A stretch of DNA of 64,000 nucleotides from GCA-2705995 sp048267965 (GTDB taxonomy: Bacteria; Bacteroidota; Bacteroidia; Flavobacteriales_G; Salibacteraceae), in assembly GCA_048267965.1 (NCBI GenBank), contig JBLWWK010000001.1, forward strand, positions 248,001 to 312,000. The letters run 5' to 3'. Made by a program: the position numbers and the translations under genes. Numbering within the stretch: the first letter of the stretch is position 1; each line of letters begins with the position of its first letter. Shown here in pieces: positions 17,950 through 26,797 of this stretch. The notes beneath the pieces are model-generated. The model did no database searches. It was not told the DNA's origin and was given only the letters and a program-made list of their open reading frames with translations.

Positions 17950-19505
17950 TTGTTTTCTTGAAACATTAAAACGTGATTGCCTTGGTAGAGAATTTTAGCC
18001 TCGGTGAAAACAGTAGGGCACAAGGTATCCCAGCGCTCTACATCATTACTGTAAGCAAAATAGATGGGCGTAACTTTTTGTGCTGACGATGTTTTAGGAT
18101 AACCCGGAAATTGAGCGGAAGTATGGCACCAATTTCTCTTCTCTATGGCAGGCATATCGGCACTTCGCCACATGACTGGAAAGTAATCCATGTTGGCCTC
18201 GTAGTTATCGAGAATAATCACGTTTTTCTGCCAACCTAGAATATTAGAGGCATGGCTGGCCTCGTAGGCAGAGTGATAATGAAAAGGATAAATTACCACA
18301 TTTTCAGGTACGTGTTCGGCCGCTTCGAACAATTCTTGACTCATGTCTTGAAAAGGTTGTTGGTATTTGCTGATGATTTGCAATAGCTCAACATGTATGA
18401 ATACCAAAGAGATGCCCACAGCCACTTTTACCACATTCGGAAGCTGAAAAGAAACCAAAAACAGCAACATAAAAAAGACGATATACCATTGATGTCTTCT
18501 CGATAAAAAACCAGCATAACCCACATAATCGGGAGTGGTAAAGTAGAAGATAATAAGCAGCAAAATAACCACTAAAAACACGTAGTCTCGAGCAGAAAAA
18601 GAACTGTTTTTTAAACCAAAAGCACTGAGGAACTTAAGAACTACTGCTCCCAATAGAAGAAAAAAGACTACTCGAGTAAACGGTGTTTCTTCAGCTGTGT
18701 GGTGAGAGACAATAGATGTGAAATTGACTAATTGCTCTACCAAAACGGCAACGTCTAAATATTGCTCATCGAAACTTGGATGTTGCCAATTAAAGATAAT
18801 AAAAAGCACTACTGAAGGAACCGCACTTAGCCCAAACAAGTACAGGTATTTCGATTGAAAAAGAGATTTCCAATGAAAAGGAGATGCTAAGCTCGAAGTA
18901 ATTACGGTTCCTACCAAACAGAATAAACCCATTACAAAAACATAGGCGTGGGTGTAGAGTAGAATCAATGTGAATAGAAAATTCCAGACGATGTTGATGG
19001 GCTTGAAAAGATCTTTTTTGAAGAGAAAAAAGAGGTAGAAAAGCAATGCGATTACACCCAGCGAAAAATTGAAAAAGCCCATTTGTAATGCGCTGGTAAA
19101 CGACATCGGAACTAAAAAAAGCGCCCAAAACGAACCGTTTGAAAATCGTTTTTTAAACAAGAAAAAACCGAGAAGAGGCGGCACGCTGGTTAAGAGCAAA
19201 ATCACTATTTTATTAGCCAGCGAGCTAGAGAAAATTGCGCTTAGCAACATGAGTAAACCGTAGCTGGTATAATTAGGTACAATGCCTGTGTTTAGTTGAT
19301 ACCACTTACTTATTTCGGGGTGGTTTTGAAGCAATGAACCGATTATTTTCGAGTTATAGAAATGAGCCGGTCCGTCTAATGTTTGATAAAAATCGAGCGA
19401 AAAAATTAACCAAACATTCGCCAAAAGTAGCAGAATAAGAAACCATTCTGGACGAGTGCCCAAGAGTGTGATGATGTAATGTACTTTTGAAAGTATCGTT
19501 TTCAA
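17946..19505 (-). CDS. polytopic membrane protein of unknown function (GT-C-like layout)
   Basis: 519 residues with about 10-12 hydrophobic helices over the first 400, then a hydrophilic domain of about 120 residues at the C-terminus (PENVVIYPFHYHSAYEASHAS onward). An acidic DG pair after the first helix (DFYQTLDGPAHFYN) resembles the catalytic loop of GT-C lipid-linked glycosyltransferases, so a role in glycan transfer is possible but not shown. No close family was recognised. It stands alone between convergent and divergent neighbours. Confidence 0.6.
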   Translation of the reverse strand: MKTILSKVHYIITLLGTRPEWFLILLLLANVWLIFSLDFYQTLDGPAHFYNSKIIGSLLQNHPEISKWYQLNTGIVPNYTSYGLLMLLSAIFSSSLANKIVILLLTSVPPLLGFFLFKKRFSNGSFWALFLVPMSFTSALQMGFFNFSLGVIALLFYLFFLFKKDLFKPINIVWNFLFTLILLYTHAYVFVMGLFCLVGTVITSSLASPFHWKSLFQSKYLYLFGLSAVPSVVLFIIFNWQHPSFDEQYLDVAVLVEQLVNFTSIVSHHTAEETPFTRVVFFLLLGAVVLKFLSAFGLKNSSFSARDYVFLVVILLLIIFYFTTPDYVGYAGFLSRRHQWYIVFFMLLFLVSFQLPNVVKVAVGISLVFIHVELLQIISKYQQPFQDMSQELFEAAEHVPENVVIYPFHYHSAYEASHASNILGWQKNVIILDNYEANMDYFPVMWRSADMPAIEKRNWCHTSAQFPGYPKTSSAQKVTPIYFAYSNDVERWDTLCPTVFTEAKILYQGNHVLMFQENN

Positions 19506-19555
19506 TGGAGTAGAGTTTGATTTTCAAAAGTGGCTTTTTTATTTGAACTAAAATT

Positions 19556-19960
19556 ATGAAACCATTTAAAGAACATTTTAAGAAGGCAGAATCGTTGTTG
19601 GGGCAAGCCGCTAAAAGCAAAGATGCCGCTCGAAAAGCCGAAGAAAAAATGAAGAAAAACTGGTCGGTTTTTAAGAAATTAAAACACCAGTTAGGTTTGT
19701 TTGTGTCTATTGTAAAAGATTATTCTTCAGGAAACTATGATAAAATTCCGAGGCATTCGATAGTAGCTATTTTAGCGGCATTAATTTATGTGGTTGTTCC
19801 ATTTGATGCCATTCCAGATTTTGTGCCGGGCATTGGTTTTATCGATGATTTATCGGTGATTACTTTTGTCTTTAATCAAGTAGCGAAAGACTTAAAGAAA
19901 TACGAAGAATGGAAGAAGAATTTTTCTCTCACTTCTGATCAAAAAACGGCAAAACCTTGA
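19556..19960 (+). CDS. YkvA family (DUF1232) membrane protein
   Basis: 134 residues. A charged, probably coiled N-terminal half (1-60) is followed by the DUF1232 core: YDKIPRHSIVAILAALIYVVVPFDAIPDFVPGIGFIDDL, with the conserved P-D-IPDF and DD motifs. The family is of unknown function and membrane associated. The next gene begins on a TTG that overlaps this stop (TTGA), so translation of the two is likely coupled. Confidence 0.85.
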   Translation: MKPFKEHFKKAESLLGQAAKSKDAARKAEEKMKKNWSVFKKLKHQLGLFVSIVKDYSSGNYDKIPRHSIVAILAALIYVVVPFDAIPDFVPGIGFIDDLSVITFVFNQVAKDLKKYEEWKKNFSLTSDQKTAKP

Positions 19961-20703
19961 TTTTAGGCGATCTCGATACACTTCTGATTTTGTTTTTTAC
20001 TGGCATGGCCGCATTCACTTTTTCTACCCTTTCTGGTGGCGGTGGAGCCTTGCTTTCTGTGCCCGTGGTAACGGCTTTGTTGGGCGCTAATTTTACCGCT
20101 CCGGTGGTGAATTTGGGAACCTTTATTGGACGGCCGTCTCGGTTAATTCTCTTCTGGAAATCAATCGATTGGAAAGTAGTAATCTTTTACACCCCTTCGG
20201 CTTTGGTAGGTTCTTGGATGGCCGCATGGTGGTTTCATTCTTTGCAAGCCGATTGGCTAAGATTGCTCTTGGGAATCTTTTTAATTAGCACGTTGTTTCA
20301 GTATAAATACGGTAAAAAGAAGCGTTCTTTCCCCATGAAATTGGCGTATTTTATACCGTTAGGTTTCGTGGTTTCTACGCTTGTTACCCTGATTGGAGCT
20401 ATTGGTCCAGTGCTTAATCCGTTTTATTTGAACTACGGTTTAGAAAAAGAAGATTTAATAGGCACCAAAACGGCCAACGCCTTTATACTAGGAATTGCGC
20501 AAGTGAGTGGTTATACTTTTTTTGGTCTGTTAAAAGGCGAATATTGGGGGTATGGCTTGGCCTTGGGCGCAGGCGCTTTGATTGGAAACGTAATTGGAAA
20601 ACGATTTTTACAGAAAATGAAAGCCCATACTTTTCGAGTATTGCTGTTGGTTTTTATGGCGGTGAGCGGTTCGCTTATGATTGTAAAAACCCTTTTTTTC
20701 TAA
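19957..20703 (+). CDS. TauE/SafE family sulfite exporter-type permease
   Basis: 248 residues, about eight membrane helices in two repeats. The family hallmark SGGGGALLSVPVVTALLG is near residue 26, with NLGTFIGRPSR after it and the second-half copy LIGAIGPVLNPFY. It starts with TTG at 19957, needed to include the first helix (DTLLILFFTGMAAF), and overlaps the upstream stop. TauE/SafE members move sulfite, sulfoacetate or other organic anions; the substrate here is not known. Confidence 0.85.
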   Translation: MILGDLDTLLILFFTGMAAFTFSTLSGGGGALLSVPVVTALLGANFTAPVVNLGTFIGRPSRLILFWKSIDWKVVIFYTPSALVGSWMAAWWFHSLQADWLRLLLGIFLISTLFQYKYGKKKRSFPMKLAYFIPLGFVVSTLVTLIGAIGPVLNPFYLNYGLEKEDLIGTKTANAFILGIAQVSGYTFFGLLKGEYWGYGLALGAGALIGNVIGKRFLQKMKAHTFRVLLLVFMAVSGSLMIVKTLFF

Positions 20704-20800
20704 CCTATTTTTATCGGTAGGAACCCAATCGTATTCTATTTGAAATCATGTAAAAAGATGAAATTAAGCGGTGAAGATGCGGTGGTTAGTGGATGAAGAA

Positions 20801-21205
20801 TTAGTGAGTGTCTTGGTTTTCGGGTCGGTGACGCCAAATAGCTAAAAACTGACCCGTAGACATTTTACGCGCCATGTGCTTGGCCTGATTTGCTTTTTCT
20901 CCTTCGAACAATTCATCGATAGTAGAAAACCATAGGTTTAGCCATTTTGCAAAGTGCGTTTGGTCAATGCTATAATTCATGTGAGCATCTACTTGAGCGT
21001 GTTTGGCTGTGGGGTTTCCTCTAAATTTTTGAACGCCCATTAAATTGCTTTCCCAAAAATCGGTGAGTTTTTCAAGGTGAGCCGGCCATTCTTCTTCGGC
21101 TATGTGGTGATTAAAAATAGGACCCAAAGTCGGTTCCTGCCGAATTTTATCGTAAAAAGTATGAACCAATAAAGAAATATCGGTTCGGGTTGTAATTTCT
21201 TTCAT
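20801..21205 (-). CDS. group III truncated haemoglobin
   Basis: 134 residues, matching the 2-on-2 globin of group III: N-terminal helix (DISLLVHTFYDKIRQEPTLGPIF), then WPAHLEKLTDFWESNLMG and the haem proximal region RGNPTAKHAQV with His near residue 82. Such proteins bind oxygen, NO or sulfide; the physiological role is unsettled. A possible TAnnTTTG box (TATTTTTG, reverse strand 21278-21271) lies 66 bases upstream. The gene contains a full CGGTTCCTGCCG motif at 21131-21142. Confidence 0.88.
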   Translation of the reverse strand: MKEITTRTDISLLVHTFYDKIRQEPTLGPIFNHHIAEEEWPAHLEKLTDFWESNLMGVQKFRGNPTAKHAQVDAHMNYSIDQTHFAKWLNLWFSTIDELFEGEKANQAKHMARKMSTGQFLAIWRHRPENQDTH

Positions 21206-21377
21206 TTTCTGAACGTGTTATAACTGTATGTGGCTTTCTTCTTTCTTGAAGTTTTTTACTTGAAATACTGCAAAAATAATGAGTGTCGGCATTTTTCAAT
21301 TCGAAAAGGAAGTGGTGAAAAGTGCGTTTTTCTCTTTTGCAGAGTTAAGAAGAATTGAATTTACGCGTTCGTATCGA

Positions 21378-22094
21378 TTAAAGAAAGTGAGTGAAAAGCA
21401 TAGTTAAACTCATAAGAATCATTATCCCATCTTCGATAATGGTTACTGTGCTCATGGGTAAATCGAAGACGTCTCCTAAACAAGCACACTGAATTTTCTT
21501 TTTGTTGAGCACTGTTTGTAATACGCCAATAATGCTTACCGACATCACAACTAATGTTACTGAGTTGGTGATGAGCGGATTAACGTTTAGAAGAAAAGCA
21601 AAGCCTAACGCCAATTCTAAAAAGGCGTATACATAACCCCAGGCCGGAAATTTCCGAGCAATTACATCGTACATCTGGTAGGTCTCTTTAAATCCTTTTA
21701 AGTTGAGAAGCTTAAAGAACGAAAATGTGAGAAAGAAACCAGCCATAAAATTTCTCATCCAACGTGAAAAATCCCATTCGGGTGAGGTGATTTCGAGTAA
21801 TGCTGTAGCCGAAAATATATAGCCGAAAATGAGAAGAATAGGGCGATAAGTGGCTAACCAAGATTTGGTCTGCTCAACTGTTTCGTTGTGATTGGGGGCA
21901 GAAAGTGTGTATTTGGGGTCGAGAACCTCTTGTAATTTTGAAAGAGGAATATGTTCGTTCATCGTTAGTGTGGCGCTGCCATTTTCTTTAGAGACGTTGG
22001 CTTCAGAAATGGCCGAAAGGGTGAGAAATGCCGATTTTACCTTGGCTTCGCAGCTGGTGCAGGTCATTCCGTTAATTGTATATGTGTGTGTCAT
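21378..22094 (-). CDS. heavy-metal-associated (HMA) domain fused to MauE/DoxX-like membrane domain
   Basis: 238 residues from ATG 22094, which places the HMA domain at once (MTHTYTINGMTC); an earlier ATG at 22118 would add eight residues. The HMA domain (1-65) has the metal-binding C-x-x-C at residues 12 and 15. The membrane part (about 80-238) has four helices and an ALELALGFAFL stretch, as in MauE/DoxX proteins, and a cytosolic-side CACLG Cys pair. This fusion recurs in Bacteroidota near metal regulators. It probably handles a soft metal such as mercury, copper or silver, or its thiols. Controlled by the AraC-type gene just upstream. Confidence 0.8.
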   Translation of the reverse strand: MTHTYTINGMTCTSCEAKVKSAFLTLSAISEANVSKENGSATLTMNEHIPLSKLQEVLDPKYTLSAPNHNETVEQTKSWLATYRPILLIFGYIFSATALLEITSPEWDFSRWMRNFMAGFFLTFSFFKLLNLKGFKETYQMYDVIARKFPAWGYVYAFLELALGFAFLLNVNPLITNSVTLVVMSVSIIGVLQTVLNKKKIQCACLGDVFDLPMSTVTIIEDGIMILMSLTMLFTHFL

Positions 22095-22175
22095 AATGCT
22101 TGTTTTATTATAACACAAAGGTGGGGAACGCTGTAGCGAAAGAACTTACACTATTTTGGATAAGAATTGTAACAT

Positions 22176-22739
22176 TTAAACCTCATCTAATCCGTTGCGA
22201 GTTGGGCGGTTGAGGTTTTTGAACTGAGAAGGTGTTAAGCCTGTTTCTTTCTTAAATTGGTTGCTTAAATACGCAGCGCTTGAATAATTGAGTTGCGAGG
22301 CTATTTGGTTTAAAGTGAGTTCGTTGTACAGTAAAAGTTCTTTCACTTTTTCTATCTTCTGAAGAATGTAAAAACGCTCAATGGTGATGCCTTCTAACTG
22401 AGAAAACAAGTTGCTGAGAGCGCTGTAATCAGAATGGATATGTTGAGCTAAATACTCAGAAAGCGGAATATTGATTTCGTTATTTTGGATATGCACCAAA
22501 TCAATAATCAAGGTTTTCAACTTTGAGAGGGTTTTTGAGTTCTCGTTGTCTAATAATTCGAAACCAAGTAGGTGAAGTTGCTGCTGCAATTTTTCTTTAA
22601 CGATGGGTTCAATCACCGTTTCTTGCAATTCGATTTCACCTAAATCTACCCGAATAGGATGCAACCCTGTTTTTTCAAGTAGTTGAGTTACCACCATTTT
22701 ACAACGCTGGCAAACCATATTTTTAATGTAGATTTTCAT
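22176..22739 (-). CDS. AraC-family regulator with N-terminal HMA-like metal-sensing module
   Basis: 187 residues. The first 65 residues resemble an HMA fold with a C-x-x-C pair at Cys10 and Cys13 (MVCQRCK). The C-terminal 100 residues are an AraC DNA-binding domain with two helix-turn-helix units (LTLNQIASQLNYSSAAYLSNQFKKETG-LTPSQFK). A metal sensor built from an HMA domain and an AraC output is a Bacteroidota speciality. It faces the HMA-MauE gene (81 bases downstream), which is the likely target. Confidence 0.85.
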   Translation of the reverse strand: MKIYIKNMVCQRCKMVVTQLLEKTGLHPIRVDLGEIELQETVIEPIVKEKLQQQLHLLGFELLDNENSKTLSKLKTLIIDLVHIQNNEINIPLSEYLAQHIHSDYSALSNLFSQLEGITIERFYILQKIEKVKELLLYNELTLNQIASQLNYSSAAYLSNQFKKETGLTPSQFKNLNRPTRNGLDEV

Positions 22740-22748
22740 GCTGAAAAA

Positions 22749-23846
22749 TTACTCCTCGTGCTTCTCAGTTGAAGCACCAGAAGAAGAAGCTTTAGCCGTA
22801 GCGTCTAATTGAATGCCTAATCGGTTGGCGCGCAGTTTCCAGCGTTGGCGCGCGTATTCTTGTAAATCTTCGGTAGAGTCGAACTCATCCATAATTTCCA
22901 TACCCAGCAACGTTTCTAGAACATCTTCCATAGTGACTAAACCAGCCGTTCCGCCAAACTCTTCAACTGCCAAGGCAATGTGTGTATTTTGCTGAGTGAA
23001 AAAATCGTAAAGTTTGTAGAGATTCTGAATTTCAGGCACAACATCGAGCGGACGTTTAATTTCAGAGAGCGGTGTTTCGTATTCTTGGTTCCCTAACTTT
23101 TCTAGAATGTCGTGCTTGTGTACAAAACCCGTAATTTCATCTTTTGAGTTGTTTTTGCAGGTAGGAATTCGAGAAAATCGGTAAAACTCGTTACTCTTGA
23201 AAAACTGTTTAACCGTAAGGGTTTCGTCAGCTACGGTGATCACCATTCTGGGAGTCATAATATCTTTAACCGATAGTTTTCTAAGGTTTATTAAGTTCTT
23301 TAAAACCTTGGCTTCTTGCGGAGCAAAAACACCTTCTTTTACTCCAATTTCTGCTAGCGCAATAATTTCACTTCGCTCAACAGACGGTTCGTTCTTACTT
23401 TTTAACAGCTTGGTAATGGCATTAGAAAGCAACACAAACGGATACATAATAAGGTTAAGAACTTGGAGAGTTTTAGTGGTGAATAGCGCTAAATCTTTCC
23501 AATAATTGGCACCCAACGTTTTGGGAATTAATTCAGAAAAAATCAAGATCAATAAGGTGAGAATACCTGAAATTACCCCCACAGATACATTGCTAAAAAC
23601 AATGCTAGCTTGGGCTCCTACACCGGCCGCACCAACTGTGTGTGCAATTGTGTTAAGCGATAAAATAGAAGCCAAAGGCCCGTCTATGTTGGTTTTAAAT
23701 TTGAGCAATTGATGAGCCCATTGCTTTTGCTGAGAAAGCTTAGATTGAATAAAACTGGGCGTTACGCTGAGTAAAACGGCTTCTAAAACCGAGCATAAAA
23801 AAGAAACTACTAAAGCCAAGAGTAGATAGAATACGAGTAATATCAT
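22749..23846 (-). CDS. CNNM (DUF21) transmembrane / CBS-pair protein
   Basis: 365 residues. DUF21/CNNM membrane domain about 1-175 (four helices, FSELIPKTLGANYW), then two CBS domains about 190-320 (IMTPRMVITVADETL, EEFGGTAGLVTMEDVLETLLG). The C-terminal CorC_HlyC domain of classic HlyC/CorC proteins is absent; a short Ser/Ala/Glu tail is there instead. Members are linked to magnesium or cobalt handling and to haemolysin-like activity. A TAnnTTTG box at 23871-23864 (reverse strand) sits 17 bases upstream. Confidence 0.85.
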   Translation of the reverse strand: MILLVFYLLLALVVSFLCSVLEAVLLSVTPSFIQSKLSQQKQWAHQLLKFKTNIDGPLASILSLNTIAHTVGAAGVGAQASIVFSNVSVGVISGILTLLILIFSELIPKTLGANYWKDLALFTTKTLQVLNLIMYPFVLLSNAITKLLKSKNEPSVERSEIIALAEIGVKEGVFAPQEAKVLKNLINLRKLSVKDIMTPRMVITVADETLTVKQFFKSNEFYRFSRIPTCKNNSKDEITGFVHKHDILEKLGNQEYETPLSEIKRPLDVVPEIQNLYKLYDFFTQQNTHIALAVEEFGGTAGLVTMEDVLETLLGMEIMDEFDSTEDLQEYARQRWKLRANRLGIQLDATAKASSSGASTEKHEE

Positions 23847-23863
23847 GAGGTGTTTTCTTGCCT

Positions 23864-23871
23864 CAAAGTTA
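23864..23871 (-). promoter_or_regulatory. -7 promoter box of the CNNM/CBS gene
   Basis: Reverse strand TAACTTTG matches TAnnTTTG, 17 bases before the ATG at 23846. Confidence 0.45.
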
Positions 23872-23951
23872 CTAAGAAGAAAAGGTATGGCGAATCAATA
23901 AATCGGTGGGGCCGTTATGGTTTGCTTAAAAAATAAGCGGTATTTGAAACG

Positions 23952-23986
23952 AAAAAAGCCGCTTACATGAGCAAACGGCTTTTTGG
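23952..23986 (-). terminator. intrinsic terminator at the end of the arsenic operon
   Basis: Arms AAAAAGCCG and CGGCTTTTT separated by about 14 bases, followed by a T-tract on the reverse strand. It lies just after the stop of the small membrane gene 23992-24273. Confidence 0.75.
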
Positions 23987-23991
23987 TTTAT

Positions 23992-24273
23992 TTATTTATC
24001 GGTAGGAACCGAACGCTGTTCCTTCTCCATTTTCTTCAATTTTCGTGTGAGAAACCACTTCATATAAAAGCCATAACCCAAGCCGCCAATTAACCAAATG
24101 GGTAGAGCTTTCAGCAGGTAGCTGATTTCTCGAATACCCGCTTCAGTAAATAGGGGAAGAATAATATCAATCAGAAGAAACATGATTACCCCGAATATGA
24201 TTCCTTCTAGTTTCCATCGCTTTATTCTTTCTTCTACTTCTTGTTTATTGAGTTTTTTGGCCTTCATGTTCAT
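23992..24273 (-). CDS. small two-helix membrane protein of unknown function
   Basis: 93 residues: a basic N-terminus, two hydrophobic helices (GIIFGVIMFLLIDIILPLF and LLKALPIWLIGGLGYGFYM) and a basic C-terminus. It follows the ACR3 gene by 19 bases on the same strand and ends before a clear terminator, so it is the last gene of the arsenic unit or a passenger of it. The last ten codons carry the full 12-base form of the recurrent motif (CGGTTCCTACCG read on its own strand). Confidence 0.6.
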   Translation of the reverse strand: MNMKAKKLNKQEVEERIKRWKLEGIIFGVIMFLLIDIILPLFTEAGIREISYLLKALPIWLIGGLGYGFYMKWFLTRKLKKMEKEQRSVPTDK

Positions 24274-24292
24274 TGAAAATTGGGCGAGAAAG

Positions 24293-25348
24293 TTACGCAG
24301 TTTTTGGGTAGTACTTGTTTTTTAACCAGTAGGCTCCTCTTACTAAAAGAATGAGCACTGGCACTTCTACCAAAGGACCAATAACTCCCGCAAATGCTTG
24401 TCCGCTATTGAGGCCAAAAACGCCTATTGCCACAGCAATGGCTAACTCAAAGTTGTTGCCAGCAGCGGTAAAAGAAACAGCTGCATTCACGTGGTAATTG
24501 GCTCCTACCGCTTTGGTAATAAAGAAGCCAATAAAAAACATAATGGCAAAATAAAGCAACAACGGGATGGCAATTTTTACCACATCTAACGGCAAGTTTA
24601 CAATGTATTCGCCTTTTAACGAGAACATTACTACAATGGTAAAAAGGAGCGCAATTAAGGTGAGAGGCGAAATGGTGGGGATAAATTTTTGGTTGTACCA
24701 TTCTTCGCCTTTCCATTTTACGAGCAAGAAACGACTTAAGAAACCGGCCAAAAACGGAATCCCCAAATAAATTAATACGCTTTCGGTAACTAAGCCAATC
24801 GAGATATCTACCAAAGCGCCATCTACGCCAAAATACGGAGGCAAAACTGTGATAAAGAGCCAAGCGTAAAAGCTGTATGCAAATACTTGAAAAACACTAT
24901 TTAGCGCAACCAAACCAGCTCCGTATTCTTTGTTTCCGTCAGCTAAATCGTTCCAAACTAGCACCATAGCAATGCAACGAGCTAGCCCGATTAAAATTAA
25001 CCCGACCATGTATTCTGGTTCATCTTTTAAAAAGATAATGGCCAAGACAAACATTAAAACAGGTCCGATTAACCAGTTTAAAATCAGGGAGATGCTTAAT
25101 ACTTTTACATCTTTAAAAACTTCAGGAAGCAAGCTGTAATTGACTTTGGCCAGCGGAGGATACATCATTAAAATTAACCCAATGGCAATGGGAATATTGG
25201 TACTTCCAGAAGAAAAAGAATCAATAAACCTCGGAGCTTCTTCAAAGAAGTAACCAATGCCTACGCCTACCGCCATAGCGGCAAAAATCCAAAGGGTTAA
25301 ATAGCGATCGAGAAAACTCAGTTTATGCTTAGTTGGCTTCATAAGCAT
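24293..25348 (-). CDS. ACR3-family arsenite efflux permease
   Basis: 351 residues, about ten membrane helices. It exports arsenite from the cell. Family signatures are present: IAIGLILMMYPPLAKVNY, the cysteine motif GLARCIAMVLVWNDLA with the conserved Cys, and AAVSFTAAGNNFELAIAVAIG. ATG 25348 and ATG 25342 are both possible starts; the gene overlaps the end of arsC by 20 bases, a sign of coupled translation. It belongs to the ACR3 rather than the ArsB family. Confidence 0.93.
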   Translation of the reverse strand: MLMKPTKHKLSFLDRYLTLWIFAAMAVGVGIGYFFEEAPRFIDSFSSGSTNIPIAIGLILMMYPPLAKVNYSLLPEVFKDVKVLSISLILNWLIGPVLMFVLAIIFLKDEPEYMVGLILIGLARCIAMVLVWNDLADGNKEYGAGLVALNSVFQVFAYSFYAWLFITVLPPYFGVDGALVDISIGLVTESVLIYLGIPFLAGFLSRFLLVKWKGEEWYNQKFIPTISPLTLIALLFTIVVMFSLKGEYIVNLPLDVVKIAIPLLLYFAIMFFIGFFITKAVGANYHVNAAVSFTAAGNNFELAIAVAIGVFGLNSGQAFAGVIGPLVEVPVLILLVRGAYWLKNKYYPKTA

Positions 25349-25949
25349 TTATTTGAGCGAAAATGAACATCATTTCGCTTAAGATTTGTGTAGCTGTTTT
25401 TCCGTAGGTTTCTAGTGCTTGCGGAGTAGAATCGCTCACTTTTGGGTCTTGGTACGTGAGTGGAATTCTCTTCACAGCACCGGGTACAAACGGACAATTC
25501 TCTGCGGCTTGATCGCACGTCATAAAGGCAAAAAAGTCTTGAGTAGGCAAACTTTCGTGCTGTAAGGTTTTTGAAAACAAGGTTTTTTCTCCCATTGCTT
25601 GAGAAGTAAGCAAATAAGCCGTTTGGTTTTCGTGCTGAACGGTAGAGTACGAAACGCCCACTTCTTTCAATGCCAACATCGTGTTTTCATGAACCGAAGT
25701 GGCTTCGGTTCCTGCCGAGAAAGTAGTGATGGATAAGTTGTATTGCTTGGCAGCTAAAATGGCTAACACTTCAGAAAGTTGACTTCTTCTTGAGTTGTGC
25801 GTACACACAAAAACCAGTTGAATTTTGCCTTTTTCTTTGTAGTGTTGGTAAACGGTATCTGCGGCACCGAGCAAAAGCTCTTTTCGTTCTTCTGAAATCG
25901 GAAACGAGAGTACCTTCTCTAAAATTGACGGATTGATTGTTGTTTCCAT
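25329..25949 (-). CDS. arsC: thioredoxin-coupled arsenate reductase (low-molecular-weight phosphatase fold)
   Basis: 206 residues. Reduces arsenate to arsenite for export. The P-loop is C49-THNSRR with catalytic Cys49; the redox pair is Cys145 and Cys152 (CDQAAENC), as in the Staphylococcus/Bacillus type. An extra N-terminal stretch of about 40 residues precedes the fold. It lies between DUF6428 and ACR3 in the operon. A 9-bp perfect palindrome (25691-25711) within it overlaps a CGGTTCCTGCCG motif. Confidence 0.92.
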   Translation of the reverse strand: METTINPSILEKVLSFPISEERKELLLGAADTVYQHYKEKGKIQLVFVCTHNSRRSQLSEVLAILAAKQYNLSITTFSAGTEATSVHENTMLALKEVGVSYSTVQHENQTAYLLTSQAMGEKTLFSKTLQHESLPTQDFFAFMTCDQAAENCPFVPGAVKRIPLTYQDPKVSDSTPQALETYGKTATQILSEMMFIFAQINAYEAN

Positions 25950-25962
25950 TTGAGTCTATTGT

Positions 25963-26412
25963 TTAGCAACATCCAGAACCTGGAGCGCAAGATTGGGCTT
26001 GATTTTGATCGGTAGGTTCCGGAATTCCGCAACTTTCTTTGGCTAAGCAATCGGTAAATTTGGGTTCAAGGTGAAAAATGCCGTTTTTGATGGTTAAACC
26101 GTATTTCTCAATGGTTTTGCCTTGGTATTCTACTTCTACCTCGTGGTTGGCAAGGTTTAAAACACCTTCTGATTGCTCTATAATTCGAATAAATTTTTCT
26201 GAACTTAAGCGGTGATCTACATCTTGATCGTACCAAAGTTGAAGATTCACTGCGTTGGTAGAGCGCAAAGTTCCGCCACAATCCATGAAATGGCGAGTAA
26301 CCAAACCAATCTCTGTTAAGTGAAAATGGGCAGGAACCAATTCTCCGTTCGGAAGTTGAAAAGATAATTGAGTTAATCCGTTGAGGTGTTGTTTTAATTC
26401 TGTAATTGTCAT
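25963..26412 (-). CDS. DUF6428 family protein of the arsenic operon
   Basis: 149 residues, soluble. The family is found in arsenic operons of Bacteroidota; the exact role is not known. The protein ends with a cysteine-rich tail (Cys142, Cys148, Cys149) and has Cys pairs in the preceding stretch (DCLAKESC), which could bind trivalent arsenic. Its start codon directly adjoins an operator copy, 33 bases after the arsR stop, which suggests a second level of repression for the resistance genes. Confidence 0.8.
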   Translation of the reverse strand: MTITELKQHLNGLTQLSFQLPNGELVPAHFHLTEIGLVTRHFMDCGGTLRSTNAVNLQLWYDQDVDHRLSSEKFIRIIEQSEGVLNLANHEVEVEYQGKTIEKYGLTIKNGIFHLEPKFTDCLAKESCGIPEPTDQNQAQSCAPGSGCC

Positions 26413-26428
26413 ATTGTAATATTGCGAT
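26413..26428. promoter_or_regulatory. ArsR operator copy 2 (before DUF6428-arsC-ACR3)
   Basis: ATTGTAATATTGCGAT. Its core GTAATATTGC is the exact reverse complement of the core of the copy at 26798-26813, as expected for two binding sites of one dimeric repressor. It abuts the DUF6428 ATG. Confidence 0.6.
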
Positions 26429-26445
26429 GTTTGTAAATAAATTTT

Positions 26446-26781
26446 TTAGCAGCACTGCTCGTGGTCTTCTTGTTCGTTTTGGTTGAGAAACGGAATAAGA
26501 AGTGATTTAAGGTTTTCCCATCCGGCAGGGTTAATACAGTAGTTCATCCGGGTTCCTTCAATATTACCTTGAATTAAACCAGCATCTTTCAACGCTTTTA
26601 AGTGTTGGCTAATCGTAGCTTGGGCTAATCCCAATTCTTGCACTAAATCGCTGTTTACACAGGCATTAGTAGCTAATACCTTTTGTAGAATAGCGATTCT
26701 AGCTGGGTGCCCAATGGCCTTAGCAGCGTTGGCTAAGTTGTTTTGCTCTTCTGTAAATAAATTGCTTCTGGTAATTCCCAT
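26446..26781 (-). CDS. arsR: ArsR-family arsenic-responsive repressor
   Basis: 111 residues with a winged-helix core (LAQATISQHLKALKDAGLI) and the ARIAILQ helix of the family. The usual CxC pair in the sensing helix is missing: only Cys41 lies near it. Cys82 and a terminal Cys110-Cys111 pair (EQCC) could instead bind arsenite, a variant site. First gene of the arsenic unit. Repressed by itself through the operator at 26798-26813, 16 bases before its ATG. Confidence 0.9.
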   Translation of the reverse strand: MGITRSNLFTEEQNNLANAAKAIGHPARIAILQKVLATNACVNSDLVQELGLAQATISQHLKALKDAGLIQGNIEGTRMNYCINPAGWENLKSLLIPFLNQNEQEDHEQCC

Positions 26782-26797
26782 AACTTTATAACTTCAC

